From: Pseudomonadota bacterium
Lineage (GTDB): Bacteria > Pseudomonadota > Gammaproteobacteria > Pseudomonadales > Pseudohongiellaceae
Direction: 5' to 3'
Assembly (NCBI GenBank): GCA_027592275.1
Contig: JAQCKF010000004.1
Span: forward strand, 105,903 to 169,902
DNA length: 64,000 nt
The notes under the pieces are model-generated. The model had not been told where the DNA came from and made no database searches. It saw only the letters and a program-made list of their open reading frames with translations. Below are positions 8,643-17,117 of the stretch, piece after piece. The position numbers and the translations under genes are program-made. The stretch's first letter is position 1, and each line of letters opens with the position of its first letter.

Positions 8643-9005
8643 GGTCTAGTTCTTATGATAGCGGTAATTTTGCAATCTTATCAAAGATTTACTATTGATC
8701 AAACCAGCAGAGACAGATGCTCTCAGGCCCAGTTTATCGACGATACCGCCTGCTCGATTCCCAGATCGATTGACATAAAAAATCCCCACTCTCTAACCGC
8801 CATTAGTTGAGTGAGGATTTGCGGCAGACTGTGCTACCAGCAAACAGGTTAATTAGTGTGCGTTTTGCGAGGCTGCCTGTCGCTAGTTCTTTTCCGCTAA
8901 GGGTTGAAGAGTACGCGAGCGAATCTGAACAGAATCTGAATGAGAACTAACATGATAGAATCTCTACCATTTTAACGGGCACTACAGTGTGGATATAAAC
9001 AAATC
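8643..9005. other. intergenic region with an orphan minus-strand terminator
   Basis: This 363-bp stretch between divergent genes has no convincing reading frame. It contains the minus-strand terminator-like hairpin at 8776-8820, which has no obvious gene upstream of it on that strand. The start of the aldo/keto reductase transcript should also lie here. Confidence 0.4.
8776..8820 (-). terminator. terminator-like hairpin, minus strand
   Basis: A 12-bp stem with one mismatch (AAATCCcCACTC / GAGTGaGGATTT) is followed on the minus strand by six T. The plus strand has no T-run after the hairpin. The nearest minus-strand gene upstream is beyond the plus-strand aldo/keto reductase, so it may end a short untranslated transcript. 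Confidence 0.55.
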
Positions 9006-9989
9006 ATGAAAACACGGCAACTCGGAGAATTACAGGTTTCCGCCCTAGGATTGGGCTGCATGAGCATGTCGCAATCCTACGGAGAGGCGAATCGTCAGGA
9101 GTCGGAGCGAACCATGCACCGCGCATTGGATGTGGGCTATACCTTTCTGGACACCGCCAGCCTATATGGCCTCGGCCACAACGAGACTCTGCTGGGCGAG
9201 GTTCTGCCTGCCCGGCGCAATGAATTCATTCTTGCTAGTAAGTGCGGGATTGTCGACAGAGAGGGAAAGCGCGCTATCGATTGTACCCCCGAGAACATAA
9301 AGAAGACCTGCGAAGACAGCCTACGCCGGCTGAATACCGATGTCATCGATCTGTATTATCTGCATCGCCGTGATTTCAATGTCCCTATCGAAGAAAGTGT
9401 AGGCGCACTGGCAGACTGTGTCAGTGCCGGTAAGATTCGCGCTATCGGTCTGTCCGAGTGTTCTTCCACTACCATAAGGAAGGCTCATGACGAGCACCCG
9501 ATCTGCGCGGTGCAATCGGAATATTCTCTGTGGAGCCGCGAACCTGAAAACAAGGTGTTCGATTGCTGTAGGGAATTGGGGATAGGCTTCGTGCCCTTTA
9601 GCCCCCTTGGCAGAGGATTTCTTACTGGCGTAATCACTGACATGTCTGCCCTAGGCGATGACGATATGCGACACACCATGCCAAGATTCCTTGGCGATGA
9701 TTTTAAACAGAACCTTAAACAGTTAAGCGTTCTGAGGGAGATAGCGGCCTCGAATTCTTGCACTTTGGCGCAACTCGCCTTAGCTTGGGTGCTTGCACAA
9801 GATCCTAACTTCGTGCCAATTCCCGGCACCAAACACGTAAAATATGTAGAAGAGAATGCGCAGGCGACTGAGCTATCGATCAGCAGCGAGGAGCTAGCCC
9901 GAGTGGGAGAGGTGTTTAGTGGGGATTCGGTATATGGCGATCGCTATGCAAAGTCACATATGATCTCGCTTGACCCTGAGGAATCATAG
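9006..9989 (+). CDS. Aldo/keto reductase
   Basis: This 327-residue NADPH-dependent oxidoreductase has the (alpha/beta)8 AKR fold. The catalytic set is visible: Asp in LDTASLYG, Tyr in the same motif, Lys in ASKCG and His in LYYLHR. The C-terminal cofactor region contains PIPGTKHVKYVEEN. It resembles the AKR11/AKR13 group of bacterial reductases that act on aldehydes and ketones. It is a single gene, divergent from the DUF4105 gene and convergent with the exported protein downstream. The physiological substrate is unknown. Confidence 0.94.
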   Translation: MKTRQLGELQVSALGLGCMSMSQSYGEANRQESERTMHRALDVGYTFLDTASLYGLGHNETLLGEVLPARRNEFILASKCGIVDREGKRAIDCTPENIKKTCEDSLRRLNTDVIDLYYLHRRDFNVPIEESVGALADCVSAGKIRAIGLSECSSTTIRKAHDEHPICAVQSEYSLWSREPENKVFDCCRELGIGFVPFSPLGRGFLTGVITDMSALGDDDMRHTMPRFLGDDFKQNLKQLSVLREIAASNSCTLAQLALAWVLAQDPNFVPIPGTKHVKYVEENAQATELSISSEELARVGEVFSGDSVYGDRYAKSHMISLDPEES

Positions 9990-10059
9990 AACTTAACTGA
10001 GCTGGTGCTGCTTGAACTAGAGGAGAAAGCGAGCCTAAGCCCGCTTCCTCACTTGTAGT

Positions 10060-11055
10060 CTATTGACCGTTCTCGCTGGCCCGCTGTTCTTCCATACGCT
10101 CACCGCGCAGTATATTGACCATGCCGTAGTTACCCTCATGGCAGGCATACTCGTACATCAAACCATCAAGTTTCGCCATCGGTATTACAGCAGTGATCTT
10201 GTCTTTGAATGTACTCGGGTCATCGACTGTGAACTCATAGTTAACAGTGAATTCATCGACACGCGTAAATTTCTCCGTAAGAACCTTATCGATGGAACTA
10301 CCGAAGACACTGAAACTCTGCGTTAGGTCGTTGAAGTTTCTAGTCTCAACAACCAGGGTATCACCTTCCCAATAACCGCGTGAGTCACCGGACCATTGAC
10401 TAATGCTATCGTCAATGTGATCGCGGCCGTCTAGTGGCACAATACGCGCATCGTGAATCATCTCAGTCATGATCACGGCGGTATCCTTACCCAGAACCAA
10501 CTGCACATTATTGTTATACAAGTTTGGTGTGAATGGTGGTCCCGAGTTGAAGCCCACGATACATCGCTCGGAGATACCCCTGTCTTCTGGGCCGTCTTTT
10601 GCAATACCGCCCACAACCATACGCACTGGTCGTGTGCCAGGCTCGTCCGGCCCAAGCCCGCCGATTTGAACTGGCACGCCCTCAACTGTTTCAGGTACTC
10701 GACCATTGCGAGGATAGGTAATAAGTGAGGTACGAGTGTTATCGCCCCTTCCAGCGTTCTCAACCCAGAACGTGTTGTAGCCACCGACTCCGATGTTATT
10801 CAATGCTTGCAGACCCGCTTCGGTCTGGCTCGCAATCAAGGCGATGTCTTCGGGTGTAAGAAACTCTTTGTCAGCAAATTGCCTAGGACGCTGCATAGGA
10901 ACGAAGGAACTAAAATTCCACACCCCGTTTAGATCAGGCTGGCCATATTCGGTACGCGGTACGACATAGTCGCCATCCTGCGCCTGCGCTGATGTCACAC
11001 TAAGACCCAGGACAGCAGCGGTTACTGCACCGAGAGTAAGAAGTCGAGATTTCAT
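10060..11055 (-). CDS. Exported protein of unknown function, paralogue of 36286-37314
   Basis: This protein of about 331 residues has a signal peptide ending near SAQAQDG. I do not recognise a named function. Conserved blocks shared with the second copy at 36286-37314 are the N-terminal TEYGQPDLNGVWNFS, the central GPEDRGISERC, the segment NNNVQL, ARIVPLDGRDH, WSGDSRGYWEGDTLVVETRNF and the C-terminal YEYACHEGNY. The repeated Cys and His suggest structural or metal roles. The start is taken at ATG 11055, which has AGGGGC upstream; a longer form from 11076 is less likely. It is monocistronic. Proteins like this are frequent in marine gammaproteobacteria and Acidobacteria as hypothetical exported proteins. 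Confidence 0.82.
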   Translation of the reverse strand: MKSRLLTLGAVTAAVLGLSVTSAQAQDGDYVVPRTEYGQPDLNGVWNFSSFVPMQRPRQFADKEFLTPEDIALIASQTEAGLQALNNIGVGGYNTFWVENAGRGDNTRTSLITYPRNGRVPETVEGVPVQIGGLGPDEPGTRPVRMVVGGIAKDGPEDRGISERCIVGFNSGPPFTPNLYNNNVQLVLGKDTAVIMTEMIHDARIVPLDGRDHIDDSISQWSGDSRGYWEGDTLVVETRNFNDLTQSFSVFGSSIDKVLTEKFTRVDEFTVNYEFTVDDPSTFKDKITAVIPMAKLDGLMYEYACHEGNYGMVNILRGERMEEQRASENGQ

Positions 11056-11230
11056 GGAATGCCCCTGGACAACCAATTTACGAAGCGCTGAGTGTACACT
11101 AATTGACCATCAGCAGCTATTGCTTGGCTTCGCCTAACGCGTTGCTCGATGCTTATAGCCACTACGGACTCCTGTGACGCCTATCGATCTCGTACTTACC
11201 CGTTCAATCTTTGATGCTATGATAGCCAGC

Positions 11231-11312
11231 TTTTCCACGAATAGATTCGCGGCTCCAACTTTCCCGCAAATAGATTCGCGGGTCCAATCCTCCCGCGAAT
11301 AAATTCGCGGGT
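11231..11312. repeat. three 29-bp palindromic tandem repeats
   Basis: Three copies with an exact 29-bp period (the shared ATAGATTCGCGG or ATAAATTCGCGG core starts at 11241, 11270 and 11299) lie just upstream of the ThDP enzyme. Each copy has the form CGCGAAT-A-(G/A)ATTCGCGGG and can fold into a hairpin; the third copy is the most perfect. They end about 10 bp before the GAAGGAG ribosome-binding site, so they are probably in the 5' leader. Confidence 0.85.
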
Positions 11313-11339
11313 TATTCTAGATCGAAGGAGAGCCTCAAC

Positions 11340-12905
11340 ATGAACGGAGCAACCGCATTAATTGAAACATTGGCAGACTGCGGAGTCGAGCTTTGCATTG
11401 CAAATCCTGGTACCTCCGAGATGCATCTAGTCCAGGCACTCGACAGCGTTCCACAAATGAAATCTGTGCTCGCACTTTTCGAAGGGGTTTGCACTGGCGC
11501 CGCCGATGGCTACGCGCGCATGACAGGCAAGCCTGCCGCCACACTACTGCACTTAGGGCCAGGACTAGCGAACGGTATAGCAAATCTGCACAATGCACGC
11601 CGTGCGAATTCTCCAATGATCAATATTGTTGGAAACCATCCGAATTACCATGTTGGCTTCGATGCACCACTTACTTCAGATATTGAAACCCTCGCGAAGA
11701 ATTATTCTTCTTGGATCAAGTCTTGTAGTACTAATGAAACTCTCGCACAAGACGGCGCGGACGCATACACCGCCACCCTACGTCAGAGCACAGGTTCTAA
11801 TGGCCAGATAGCTACCCTGATTATGGGTGCGGATGCAGCCTGGGGCGAGAGCTCGGGGCCGGTGATGCCGAATGCGCTGCCTCAGCGCAGCAAAATAGAC
11901 GAACAGCCGATCGAAAGGATAGCGCCGCTTCTAGAGAAAGGTGGTCGCAGCATGATGCTTCTAGAGCATCATGCTACTGACCCAGCTGCTCTGGCAGCTG
12001 CTAGCAAGATAGCGAGTAAAACAGGTTGTCGATTGATGACCGGCACCTTCCCCGGGCGCGTAGATGGCGGCCCTGGGGCGGTAGCTGTAGAACGTCTACC
12101 CTACTTCCCCGAGCAGGTTCTTCAGACCTTAGATGGTGTTGAGCACCTCATCATAGTTGGCGGGCAGGTTCCCGCGAGCTTCTTCGCCTATAAGGGCATA
12201 CCTGGACAGCTCGTTCCGAAAGGCTGCAAAGTTAGTCGCCTGACGCACATCGAAGAAGACTCCATCGATGCACTACAACGATTGGCTGAAAGACTCGGCG
12301 CGCAAAACGAAGTCATTAAGAATTTTGAGAAAGTTGAAATCGGCAAGCCAAGCGGTGAGCTCGACACGAAATCTATTATTCAATCTGTCGCGGCAACGAT
12401 GCCTGAAAATCTAATTGTTGCAACTGACTCTGGTGGCGGCAATGCAGCCTACCCTTACTGCCAAAACTCTGCGCCGAATACTTGGCTTAGTCTTACCGGC
12501 GGCGCCATTGGTCAGGGCGGCCCTTGCGCTACTGGCGCGGCTCTTGCCTGCCCAGATCGGCAGGTACTCGCCATGCTTGGTGACGGTGGTGCAGCCTATA
12601 CGAATCAAAGTTTCTGGACTCAGGCGAGAGAAGGCCTAAATGTTACAACGGTTATTTTCGCGAACCGCTCTTACAATATTCTCAATGTGGAATATGCTCG
12701 ACTAGGCGTCACCGAAGTTGGCGACATAGCCGCGAGCCTTTTCGATATCGGCAATCCAGCGCTAAATTGGGTCGATATGGCCAGAGGCTTTGGAGTGCCA
12801 GGCGCTACTGCTGATACTGCCGAGGAGCTAACCACTTTGCTTGAGAAGAGTTATGAGACACCCGGCCCCTTCGTGATTCAGGCCAACGCTGAAATGCAAA
12901 GATAG
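11340..12905 (+). CDS. ThDP-dependent acetolactate synthase-like enzyme, large subunit only
   Basis: This 521-residue enzyme has the three ThDP-enzyme domains: N-terminal PYR domain with the catalytic Glu48 in LFEGVCTGAADGYARM, a central domain, and the C-terminal PP domain with the Mg-ThDP motif GDGGAAYTNQ ending in NRSYN. It groups by eye with proteins annotated as acetolactate synthase large subunit, but these are shorter than true AHAS (about 560-590 residues) and no regulatory subunit gene follows. Benzoylformate decarboxylase- or other 2-oxoacid-lyase activity is equally possible. The ATG is preceded by GAAGGAG. Three hairpin repeats precede the gene. Confidence 0.88.
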   Translation: MNGATALIETLADCGVELCIANPGTSEMHLVQALDSVPQMKSVLALFEGVCTGAADGYARMTGKPAATLLHLGPGLANGIANLHNARRANSPMINIVGNHPNYHVGFDAPLTSDIETLAKNYSSWIKSCSTNETLAQDGADAYTATLRQSTGSNGQIATLIMGADAAWGESSGPVMPNALPQRSKIDEQPIERIAPLLEKGGRSMMLLEHHATDPAALAAASKIASKTGCRLMTGTFPGRVDGGPGAVAVERLPYFPEQVLQTLDGVEHLIIVGGQVPASFFAYKGIPGQLVPKGCKVSRLTHIEEDSIDALQRLAERLGAQNEVIKNFEKVEIGKPSGELDTKSIIQSVAATMPENLIVATDSGGGNAAYPYCQNSAPNTWLSLTGGAIGQGGPCATGAALACPDRQVLAMLGDGGAAYTNQSFWTQAREGLNVTTVIFANRSYNILNVEYARLGVTEVGDIAASLFDIGNPALNWVDMARGFGVPGATADTAEELTTLLEKSYETPGPFVIQANAEMQR

Positions 12906-12916
12906 AGAAAAATCTG

Positions 12917-12945
12917 TGACGAGAGCTAAATTCTAGCTCTCGTCA
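12917..12945. terminator. stem-loop terminator between convergent genes
   Basis: A perfect 12-bp inverted repeat (TGACGAGAGCTA / TAGCTCTCGTCA) with a 5-nt loop lies between the ThDP enzyme and the symporter. On the minus strand a T-run begins four bases after the stem, so it suits the symporter transcript; it could stop both. Confidence 0.75.
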
Positions 12946-12987
12946 TCCGAACTCCCCTGAGATTTCAATGCCCGTGCGTAGAACAGA

Positions 12988-14535
12988 CTAAACCCAGTCA
13001 AAATTGCGCTGAATCCTTCCCAAGTCTTTGTAGAACGTAGCCGATATCTCTGTGTCTGCTGCGCTATCCTTAGCGGGAAACATCAGGGTGACTATCGGAA
13101 TCGTGAAGACCGGCAGTAATAGCGTTAGGAACGATGGATCGCGCCACTCCCCTAGATACTGACAAAGCTCATACCAAGTCTGTGCAAATCCACCTACGTC
13201 GGCATTCTCGGCACCGGAGTACCAGTTGTTTAGCAGCCACATGAGCAAGCCACTTATAAATCCAATCAACATTCCCCAGAACGCCGCCTTCTCGGTCGTC
13301 TTCTTCCAGTAAAACACGTATGTCACTGCTATAGCGGGCGGCACTACCATGGCAAAGCCCAACAGCAGAAATTGCAGCACCGAACCGAAGTTAAAATACC
13401 AAGCGCAGAATGCTGCAGTAGAGCCATAGAGCACTGTCACCAGCTTATACAGGCGCAGCTTCTTCTCGCTAGTAAAATTCTTTGAGCCCGGTATCCAGTC
13501 ACTAACCAACATCGTTGCACTAGCCAAGAGAATAGGTGCTCCAGAAGAGATCACGGCGGCCAACACCGCTGCCAGCGCAATACCCCCGAGTAGTGGCCCG
13601 GTATCCATCGCAAGTTGCGCAATATTTAGATAGCCAGACAATCCGGATTCTGAGCCATAGCTCACCATCGTTAAGATACCGATAAATCCTGCAACCATCG
13701 GCATCAATGCGGCGATTACCCCAGCCAGGAAAAAGCCCGGGATAAGATATTCCTGCTTCGCTGCCGAACTCGCATAGTTCGCATATATCGATGCCGCCGG
13801 TGTATGAATCGTGGCAGAAATAAATAGTGCGATGATTGTTGCCCAGCCGATACCGGTAAAGCTCCACCATGACGGAATATCTTTGCCCGCCTCAGTTAGC
13901 CTAATTTCAGATTGCGCGACCACTGACTCCCAGCCACCTAGATTCTGCATCGCTATATAACCAACCGCAGACAGGCCGAAGATAATGACAGTGCAGTGCA
14001 CAATATTTGTTATTGCCGTGCCTTTCAGGCCACCGGTGACGGTGAACAACACAATCACTACCGCACCGATGATGATGCACAATCCAAATGGCCATCCCGT
14101 CACGCCGCTGACAATGGTCGCTATTACGTAAGGCTCAATAATATTTACAACCAGATATTCGGCCTGCACACACAGGCTAGTCAGAGACTGACAACGGCTT
14201 GAGCCGAAGCGTCTATCGAATACCTCGCCTACACTGGTAAGTCTCAACTTACGATAAGGTATAGCGAAGAACAAACCAACCATAAACAGGGCGGCGAAGG
14301 AATTGACACCGTACCACAGGTGACCGATGCCCTCTGTAATAACATCGCCCGCGACACCATAGGTACCCGCACCACCGATGCGAGTTCCGGCTATGCCGGC
14401 TGCGAGCATGCCTACGCCCAGCGTGCCCCCACCGATTGCCCAGTCAGAAGAGCTTTTATTGCCACTACTGATATAAATCCCCACCGCGATGAAGAACAAC
14501 AAATACCCGAGGATCACATAAGCGGTCAAATCCAT
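12988..14535 (-). CDS. Sodium:solute symporter family protein
   Basis: This 515-residue integral membrane protein has about 13 hydrophobic segments and the SSS-family look: GTRIGGAGTYG in the second helix region and YRKLRLTSVGEVFDRRFG after it. Such carriers use the sodium gradient to import small solutes (amino acids, sugars, carboxylates, vitamins); the solute cannot be told. I choose ATG 14535, which has GGAG seven bases upstream; a TTG at 14547 is open but less likely. A hexanucleotide repeat lies directly upstream of the ribosome-binding site. It converges with the ThDP enzyme and diverges from the amidohydrolase, so substrate links to these are possible. Confidence 0.9.
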   Translation of the reverse strand: MDLTAYVILGYLLFFIAVGIYISSGNKSSSDWAIGGGTLGVGMLAAGIAGTRIGGAGTYGVAGDVITEGIGHLWYGVNSFAALFMVGLFFAIPYRKLRLTSVGEVFDRRFGSSRCQSLTSLCVQAEYLVVNIIEPYVIATIVSGVTGWPFGLCIIIGAVVIVLFTVTGGLKGTAITNIVHCTVIIFGLSAVGYIAMQNLGGWESVVAQSEIRLTEAGKDIPSWWSFTGIGWATIIALFISATIHTPAASIYANYASSAAKQEYLIPGFFLAGVIAALMPMVAGFIGILTMVSYGSESGLSGYLNIAQLAMDTGPLLGGIALAAVLAAVISSGAPILLASATMLVSDWIPGSKNFTSEKKLRLYKLVTVLYGSTAAFCAWYFNFGSVLQFLLLGFAMVVPPAIAVTYVFYWKKTTEKAAFWGMLIGFISGLLMWLLNNWYSGAENADVGGFAQTWYELCQYLGEWRDPSFLTLLLPVFTIPIVTLMFPAKDSAADTEISATFYKDLGRIQRNFDWV

Positions 14536-14549
14536 GTACAACTCCAACT

Positions 14550-14585
14550 CTAATTCTAATTCTAATTCTAATTCTAATTCTAGTT
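14550..14585 (-). repeat. hexanucleotide simple repeat in the symporter leader
   Basis: Five perfect and one imperfect copies of CTAATT (AATTAG on the coding strand) occupy 36 bp. They end a few bases upstream of the GGAG ribosome-binding site of the symporter gene (start 14535). A change of one unit would shift upstream promoter or leader spacing by 6 bp without altering the reading frame. Confidence 0.92.
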
Positions 14586-14786
14586 ATTCCACAATCAGCT
14601 GATAGAGAGCAAACGATCCAGACCAGACTGACATGTATCAACCTATTGTTCTAATGCTTACGCATACTACACGATGGCAATTGTAAGGCAACAGATGGGC
14701 AGCAAACTCCTGCCGCTATTCCCATAAATACAACCTGATGCTAACGTGACTGCTTGATTTGTATATAAGCATCAACAGGAAATATT

Positions 14787-15818
14787 ATGTCTGAATTAGA
14801 ACCAGGTTCCGACCCATGGCTGGCTCAAATTGAGGAAGAAATCCTCGATCCTGACCGAGCAATCATCGACCCACATCATCACCTGTGGAAGAAGCGCTTC
14901 AATCGCGACTATCTATTAGCTGAACTATGGGGAGACACCGGCTCAGGTCACAATATTGTAAAGACAGTTTTCATAGAATGTCGAGCGTTCTATCGGCGCG
15001 AGGGAGAAGAACATCTCAAGTCCGTAGGAGAAACGGAAACAATTGCGGCGCTAGCCTCGCAGAGCCTGGCCAATAATTCGAATAAAGCCTACATCGCCGG
15101 CATCGTTGCACACAGCGATCTCACCCTAGCCGGCGAATCTGAAGAGAAGTTGCTTGAGGCGCTAGAGCAACATCGCGCTGCGAGCAATGGCCTGCTGCGT
15201 GGTATTCGCCACTCTGCCGCGCGTGACAACCGCCCGGAAGACTTATTTATCGTAGGATCTGCCCCGCCCTACCTGCACGGCAAGGAAGCATTTCGCAAAG
15301 GTCTTCGAATCATCGCGGAACAAGACCTAACTTATGATACTTGGCATTATCATCATCAGAATCTGGACTTCTTAGACCTCGCTCGAGCGGTGCCAGAATG
15401 CACGATGGTCCTCGATCATTTCGGCACACCACTCGGTGTTGGCATCTATAAGCATTGCAGAGATGAAATCTTTCAGGAATGGAAAGCGGAGATTCGCGAG
15501 ATTTCGGAGTGCCCGAATGTCTATGCGAAGCTAGGCGGGCTAGCAATGCCCGACAATGGATTCGACTGGCACTTGCAAAGCAGGCCGCCAAGCTCCGATG
15601 AATTCATCAAGGAGCAACAGAGGTACTACATGCACGCCATCGACTGTTTCGGCCCCGAGCGCTGCATGTTCGAGAGCAACTTCCCCGTGGATCGACTATC
15701 AATTAACTATCATGTCTTGTTTAATGCCTACAAGAAAATGGTCGCCGAGTTTAGCGAAGAAGAGAAGCATGCCATGTTCTATGGCACAGCGGAAAAGGTC
15801 TACAGCCTACAGGACTAG
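14787..15818 (+). CDS. Amidohydrolase family protein (amidohydrolase_2)
   Basis: This 343-residue TIM-barrel protein belongs to the amidohydrolase_2 group that includes 2-pyrone-4,6-dicarboxylate lactonase and ACMSD-like decarboxylases. It starts the barrel with DPHHHLW near residue 30, has VFIECRAFY, the His in VLDHFG and the C-terminal metal Asp in FESNFPVD. The reaction is probably hydrolysis of a lactone or decarboxylation; the substrate is unknown. It is followed by the HAD phosphatase with only two bases between stop and start, so the two are co-transcribed. No signal peptide is visible. Confidence 0.9.
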   Translation: MSELEPGSDPWLAQIEEEILDPDRAIIDPHHHLWKKRFNRDYLLAELWGDTGSGHNIVKTVFIECRAFYRREGEEHLKSVGETETIAALASQSLANNSNKAYIAGIVAHSDLTLAGESEEKLLEALEQHRAASNGLLRGIRHSAARDNRPEDLFIVGSAPPYLHGKEAFRKGLRIIAEQDLTYDTWHYHHQNLDFLDLARAVPECTMVLDHFGTPLGVGIYKHCRDEIFQEWKAEIREISECPNVYAKLGGLAMPDNGFDWHLQSRPPSSDEFIKEQQRYYMHAIDCFGPERCMFESNFPVDRLSINYHVLFNAYKKMVAEFSEEEKHAMFYGTAEKVYSLQD

Positions 15819-15820
15819 CG

Positions 15821-16471
15821 ATGTCTTACCACAGCTTAATATTCGATTTAGACGGAACCCTAACCGACCCACTTACCGGCATCGTGCGCTGCATGAACTA
15901 TGCCCTGAGCAGTCATGACCATCAGGTGAAATCCGAGCAGGAGATCAGACCCTATATCGGGCCGCCTCTGGAAATCGCGTTGAGCGACCTATCGGGAAGC
16001 ACTGACGAAGCTCACATCAAAGAATTGATAGCCACCTACAGAGAGCGCTATGGGGAACTAGGTTATACAGAGAATGTCGTCTACGACGGTATCTACGAAC
16101 TATTAGACACCCTACAAGGACAAGGCTTTCGAATGGGGGTGTGCACCTCCAAGTTCGAACAATACGCGATCAAGGTGCTGGAAGAATTTAAGCTGGATAA
16201 GTACTTTACGTTCGTGAGTGGAAGCGGTGCTTATGGGACCACTAAGTCGGATCAGCTGCGTGATTTATTAGAGTCTAAAACTGTCTTAGTTACCTCGCTA
16301 ATGATCGGTGATCGCTACATCGACCTGACCTCTGCCCATAAAGTGGGCCTGCGTTGTGCCGGCGTTCTTTGGGGATACGGTAGTTTAGAAGAACTAGCTG
16401 CAGAAGAACCCACGTTCATCGCCGAATCCCCCGCTCAATTAAGCGCAACCATCATAAAGAATAGCCAATAA
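15821..16471 (+). CDS. HAD-superfamily hydrolase, Gph-like
   Basis: This 216-residue haloacid dehalogenase-like phosphatase has motif I FDLDGTLTDP at residues 8-17, a helical cap from about residue 20 to 80, motif II in GVCTSKF, a Lys near GTTKSDQL and motif IV in MIGDRYID. It looks like phosphoglycolate phosphatase (Gph) and 5'-nucleotidase-type enzymes. It starts two bases after the amidohydrolase stop, which suggests translation coupling. It converges with the thioesterase gene three bases after its stop. Substrate is unknown. Confidence 0.9.
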   Translation: MSYHSLIFDLDGTLTDPLTGIVRCMNYALSSHDHQVKSEQEIRPYIGPPLEIALSDLSGSTDEAHIKELIATYRERYGELGYTENVVYDGIYELLDTLQGQGFRMGVCTSKFEQYAIKVLEEFKLDKYFTFVSGSGAYGTTKSDQLRDLLESKTVLVTSLMIGDRYIDLTSAHKVGLRCAGVLWGYGSLEELAAEEPTFIAESPAQLSATIIKNSQ

Positions 16472-16474
16472 GAA

Positions 16475-16894
16475 CTATTTCTTTCTAAGCATTTTGATCA
16501 CGGCACTGCTCGTTAGCACGACAGTTTCACCAACAAAAAGTTGGCAGCGTGAGAACACCATCGATCCACCGCGCCGAGTCAGCTCTCCCCGACCCTCCAC
16601 CAAATCTCCTTTGAAGGCTGGAGCAATGAATTCGCTGTTGCAACTTACCGTAACGACACTATCAGTTTCTCCCCCATTTGCACAGATGCACAGCGTGTAG
16701 TCTGCCAATGCCATCATCACGCCACCGTGCAAGGAATCATGCGCATTGCAGTGATGCTCCTGCACTCGAAATGCTGTCCGGGTATTCTCGCCATCCATTA
16801 CAAAGAAGAATGGGCCAATATAGTCCTCGGCCTTGTCTCCTTCCCAATGACGATAGTTAGAATCTATCTCGTAGTCTTCGGGCTTTATACTCAT
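16475..16894 (-). CDS. PaaI-family hotdog-fold thioesterase
   Basis: A 139-residue single hotdog domain. The family signature NAHDSLHGGVMMALAD is visible at about residues 49-64, with the Asp/His/Gly region that forms the active site in PaaI and related acyl-CoA thioesterases, followed by the strand VSCNSEFIAPAFKGD. It hydrolyses acyl-CoA esters in the cytoplasm, often aryl- or medium-chain acyl-CoA. It converges with the HAD gene and lies 34 bp downstream of the small lipoprotein gene on the same strand. Confidence 0.88.
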   Translation of the reverse strand: MSIKPEDYEIDSNYRHWEGDKAEDYIGPFFFVMDGENTRTAFRVQEHHCNAHDSLHGGVMMALADYTLCICANGGETDSVVTVSCNSEFIAPAFKGDLVEGRGELTRRGGSMVFSRCQLFVGETVVLTSSAVIKMLRKK

Positions 16895-16928
16895 CTAATA
16901 ATCTCTTCGATCTACACTCGATTTTTTA

Positions 16929-17117
16929 CTAGTCATCGTCATCAGGCACGGCTAAATCTACGGCAGCCCCGACGACCTTAAAGGGCACCTTCACCACCTC
17001 GATCGTCGTATCTACCACAGCACCGACTACGGCACCAACGCAGGAAAATAGCAGCAGACAGAGAGCTATCAACATGAGCGATCTGAATTTTCTGAATTGA
17101 ATAGTAAGTAGTTTCAT
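16929..17117 (-). CDS. Small NF038104-like lipoprotein
   Basis: This 62-residue protein has a basic N-terminus, one hydrophobic helix, a lipobox with Cys near residue 26 (LLLFSC) and a short mature part rich in Val ending in DDDD. It resembles the small lipoproteins named NF038104, whose role is unknown; that assignment is from memory. I start it at ATG 17117 instead of the TTG at 17132. The ATG overlaps the TGA of the GNAT remnant in an ATGA, so it was probably translated by coupling to that gene before it decayed. Confidence 0.7.
   Translation of the reverse strand: MKLLTIQFRKFRSLMLIALCLLLFSCVGAVVGAVVDTTIEVVKVPFKVVGAAVDLAVPDDDD

Noticed and set aside
11231..11339. TPP riboswitch before the ThDP enzyme
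   Set aside because: The conserved CUGAGA and ACCUGA-type elements are absent; the leader is made of three hairpin repeats.
14550..14585. Coding hexamer repeat as N-terminal extension of the symporter
   Set aside because: The family N-terminus begins at ATG 14535 with a good ribosome-binding site; the repeat lies upstream of it.
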